Source of the DNA: Halovenus sp.
GTDB lineage: Archaea; Halobacteriota; Halobacteria; Halobacteriales; Haloarculaceae
Length of the DNA stretch: 7,714 nt
Reading direction: 5' to 3'
Assembly (NCBI GenBank): GCA_028275145.1
Contig: JAQCNG010000323.1
Span: 1-7,714, forward strand
The notes beneath the pieces are model-generated. The model saw nothing but the letters and a program-made list of their open reading frames with translations. It was not told the origin of the DNA and did no database searches. The stretch's first letter is position 1. Each line of letters opens with the position of its first letter. Shown piece by piece: positions 6,004 to 7,714 of the stretch. The position numbers and the translations under genes are program-made.

Positions 6004-6677
6004 TGCCGGAGACAGAGCTCCCGCTCGCAACCCGGTGTTACGTCGAGGGCGAGGCCCGGGAGCGTGCACTCACCTCGCTGGGGTCGTTGCTCGACAACGA
6101 CATCGGCGAACTGGACGTGACCCACACCCTGGAACTTCGGGACGACGGGTTCCCGCTGGTCGAACTGTCGGGCCCGGACGCACGGGCGGCCGCGAACGTT
6201 CTGCGCGAGCAGTGGGGCGAGGCCACACCCCCGGCGTCCGGCGAGGTTGGCGTCGGCACGCTCGAATCCTGGGACGAGGAGGCAGTTTTGCTGGATGCGG
6301 GCGAGCGTGTCAGAGTTGGTCGTGACAGTCTCGGACTCGGGCCGGGTGACCCCGGGGAGATACGCACCCGGTACGGACTCGTCCAGCACGTGCCGCTCAG
6401 ATTCGTCGGCGGCGAGTCACCACGGCTGGCCGACGCGGAGCGTGACCGACTCTACGACTGGACCCGGGGCGAGGGTCGCGTGAACGTCAACAGCGCGACC
6501 CGGGCCGAGGTCAGGGCGACGGTCAACCGGGCCGGTCACGCGCGGGATATCGTGACAGTCGAACGACTCGGGTTGCTCGAACAGAGTATCGTCTGCAAGC
6601 CGGAGACCGACCCGCCGGGATTGCTCGCCAGCATCGGCGAGTATCTCCCGTCGGAACTGCTCTGTGTCGTCCCATGA
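6003..6677 (+). CDS. DUF2110 family protein
   Basis: A 224-residue soluble protein that matches, by eye and by its position after tfe, the euryarchaeal DUF2110 family of unknown function. No signal peptide or membrane segment is seen. The N-terminal half (about 1-75) looks like an alpha/beta domain (LATRCYVEGEARERALTSL; FPLVELSGPDARAAANVLREQWG). A middle region (about 80-136) of short strands (EVGVGTLES, EAVLLDAGERVRVGRD, IRTRYGLVQHVPLRFVG) could be a small beta-barrel of the S1/OB or SH3 type, which is inference. The C-terminal part (about 140-224) has a helix-rich segment around NVNSATRAEVRATVNRAGHA and ends in CVVP. The ATG overlaps the tfe stop by one base, with GAGGT three bases before it. 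Its own stop overlaps the next start by four bases (ATGA). Context suggests a role linked to transcription or RNA, but no catalytic motif was recognised. Confidence 0.85.
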   Translation: MPETELPLATRCYVEGEARERALTSLGSLLDNDIGELDVTHTLELRDDGFPLVELSGPDARAAANVLREQWGEATPPASGEVGVGTLESWDEEAVLLDAGERVRVGRDSLGLGPGDPGEIRTRYGLVQHVPLRFVGGESPRLADAERDRLYDWTRGEGRVNVNSATRAEVRATVNRAGHARDIVTVERLGLLEQSIVCKPETDPPGLLASIGEYLPSELLCVVP

Positions 6678-7492
6678 GGCGCAAACGGCTCCTCGCGGTC
6701 GGTGCGCTGTTTGCTCTGGTCGCGCTGTCTGGCTGTCTTGGCGGTGGCGGCGAGATAAGTGAGGACAAACTGACGAAGAACGCCGAGTACGACTGGGAGA
6801 AAAACGTGACCGCCCACTACAACGTGACCACCTCCTCGCTGCTGTCGTTCTCGTCGAACGACTACCGGGCGATCATCAGCGTCGAGAACCGGTCCACGCT
6901 GGAACTGTCCCGGTCCACGCTGTTCAGGGGTGACCAGTCCGTCTCGATCCGGTCCCTGCAGTTTCGCTACCCCAACGGGACAGTCGTCAACGCGACCCAC
7001 GGGAATCTCACCGCTGTCCAGCAGTCCGACGAGACAGAGATACGCGTCCCCGCGGAGAACGGAACCGTGGCGTACTCGGCAAACTGGGGTGGAGCGTCGC
7101 AGGCCTACGGTGGCAGTCCCCGCACCTGGCGGGTCCAGACCCCCGTCGAGGGGTCTCACGAGGTGGTGATGCCGAACGGCGCGCGCACGGACCTCCCGCT
7201 GTTCTCGCTGACCAGTCCCGGCAGTCCCAGCAGTTCTGTCGAGGACAACCGCGCGCACCTCCGCTGGGACGACCTCGGCAGCGGGACGATTACCGTCCGG
7301 TACTACCTGGTTCGTGACCTGTTCCTGTTCGGCGGCCTGTTCGCTATCGCGGGACTGGTCGGCGGCGGCGGCATCGTCTACTACTACCGCGGGATACAGC
7401 GGGCAAAGAAAAAGCGCGAGGAGGTCGGTCTGGACGTGGAACAGGACGACGACGACGTCGGCGACGACGGTCCACCGCCTGGCGTCCGGTAG
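6674..7492 (+). CDS. DUF5803-like surface lipoprotein with C-terminal membrane anchor
   Basis: A 272-residue exported protein resembling the haloarchaeal DUF5803 family of unknown function. Seen: a basic N-terminus (MRRKR), a hydrophobic stretch and a lipobox LSGC with the lipid-accepting Cys21, followed by a GGGG linker; an extracellular domain (about 25-212) rich in Asn/Ser/Thr and beta strands; seven N-glycosylation sequons at N44, N50, N72, N101, N106, N111 and N129; a C-terminal membrane helix (about 216-238); and a cytoplasmic tail with a basic cluster (AKKKREE) and then an acidic run. The inferred topology is outside-facing, with a lipid anchor at one end and a helix at the other. It is last in the tfe operon (ATGA overlap with DUF2110) and converges on a histidine kinase gene 30 bases away. 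An interaction or sensing role is possible, but nothing catalytic was recognised. Confidence 0.82.
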   Translation: MRRKRLLAVGALFALVALSGCLGGGGEISEDKLTKNAEYDWEKNVTAHYNVTTSSLLSFSSNDYRAIISVENRSTLELSRSTLFRGDQSVSIRSLQFRYPNGTVVNATHGNLTAVQQSDETEIRVPAENGTVAYSANWGGASQAYGGSPRTWRVQTPVEGSHEVVMPNGARTDLPLFSLTSPGSPSSSVEDNRAHLRWDDLGSGTITVRYYLVRDLFLFGGLFAIAGLVGGGGIVYYYRGIQRAKKKREEVGLDVEQDDDDVGDDGPPPGVR

Positions 7493-7522
7493 CGATCCGA
7501 CCGCGCTGTCACGGTGCTGTGG

Positions 7523-7714
7523 TCAGTCGAGAAACTCGATCCCGGTAATCTCGAATCGTGCGCCACCGGTCTCGGCGGTGCCAAGCGAGATATCCCAGCC
7601 GTGTGCGTTGACGATTGTCCGAACGATGGAGAGTCCGTACCCGCTGCCGTCTCTGGCCGTCGTGACCCCGTGGTCGAACACTTCGTCACCGAGTTCCGGC
7701 GGAATACCGGGACC
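7523..7714 (-). CDS. Sensor histidine kinase, C-terminal ATPase fragment
   Basis: The last 63 residues of a two-component sensor kinase; the N-terminal part lies beyond the right edge. Seen, numbering from the edge: the G1 box GPGIPPE (1-7, its usual preceding Asp just outside), an F-box-like DEVFDHGVTT (10-19), the G2 box GSGYGLSIVRTIVNAHGW (23-40), and the final strands with GGARFEITGIEF before the stop. This is the HATPase_c fold that binds ATP and phosphorylates a His in the missing DHp domain. The sensor domain and partner cannot be told from here; haloarchaeal kinases of this kind often carry PAS or GAF domains. It converges on the lipoprotein gene with a 30-base gap and no evident hairpin or T-run. 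Confidence 0.9.
   Translation of the reverse strand, partial: GPGIPPELGDEVFDHGVTTARDGSGYGLSIVRTIVNAHGWDISLGTAETGGARFEITGIEFLD

Noticed and set aside
5440..6069. A 209-codon minus-strand frame opposite tfe
   Set aside because: It is fully antisense to tfe, whose winged helix and zinc ribbon are certain.
7493..7522. Possible terminator between the lipoprotein gene and the histidine kinase
   Set aside because: The 30-base gap has no stable inverted repeat and no T-tract.
1..7714. Search for CRISPR repeats, transposase fragments, tRNA genes or toxin-antitoxin pairs
   Set aside because: No regularly spaced repeats, transposase motifs, cloverleaf-like sequence or small paired genes of that type were seen. 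Gene content and composition look uniformly chromosomal.

Overview
The window reads as chromosomal DNA of a halophilic archaeon (class Halobacteria). The evidence is high GC, very acidic predicted proteins, TATA-like boxes about 25-30 bases upstream of several start codons with almost no leader (typical of haloarchaeal leaderless transcripts), an archaeal basal transcription factor (TFE), and haloarchaeal-type hypothetical families. There is no sign of an insertion sequence, phage, CRISPR array, tRNA or rRNA. Gene density is high: nine protein genes, two of them cut by the window edges, and no gene-free stretch above about 160 bases.

Left part (1-1661): a divergent pair. On the minus strand is the N-terminal two thirds of an iron-sulfur photolyase/cryptochrome of the PhrB type, running off the left edge. 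On the plus strand is a 150-residue START-like (SRPBCC) protein. They share a 95-base intergenic region with a promoter-like element for each direction. Middle part (1744-4960): a nine-helix UPF0104/LPG-synthase-TM (flippase-like) membrane protein with a TTG start, facing convergently a 700-residue S9-family serine peptidase with intact Ser/Asp/His residues. A hairpin-forming intergenic region separates them.

Right part (4990-7522): a small two-helix membrane protein is transcribed divergently from the peptidase. After a TTTTAA box comes a tight three-gene operon: tfe (TFIIE-alpha homologue), a DUF2110 protein and a DUF5803-like surface lipoprotein. Its stop and start codons overlap at both junctions (by 1 base and 4 bases), which suggests translational coupling. 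The lipoprotein is predicted to be anchored at both ends and has seven N-glycosylation sequons in its first half. At the right edge, on the minus strand, is the last 63 residues of a sensor histidine kinase.

Most of this is ordinary haloarchaeal core sequence. The most interesting part is the coupling of a basal transcription factor to an uncharacterised conserved protein and to a heavily sequon-loaded, doubly anchored surface protein. I saw no convincing evidence for a novel defence, mobile or RNA-based system. All family names come from reading translated sequence by eye, without database searches.
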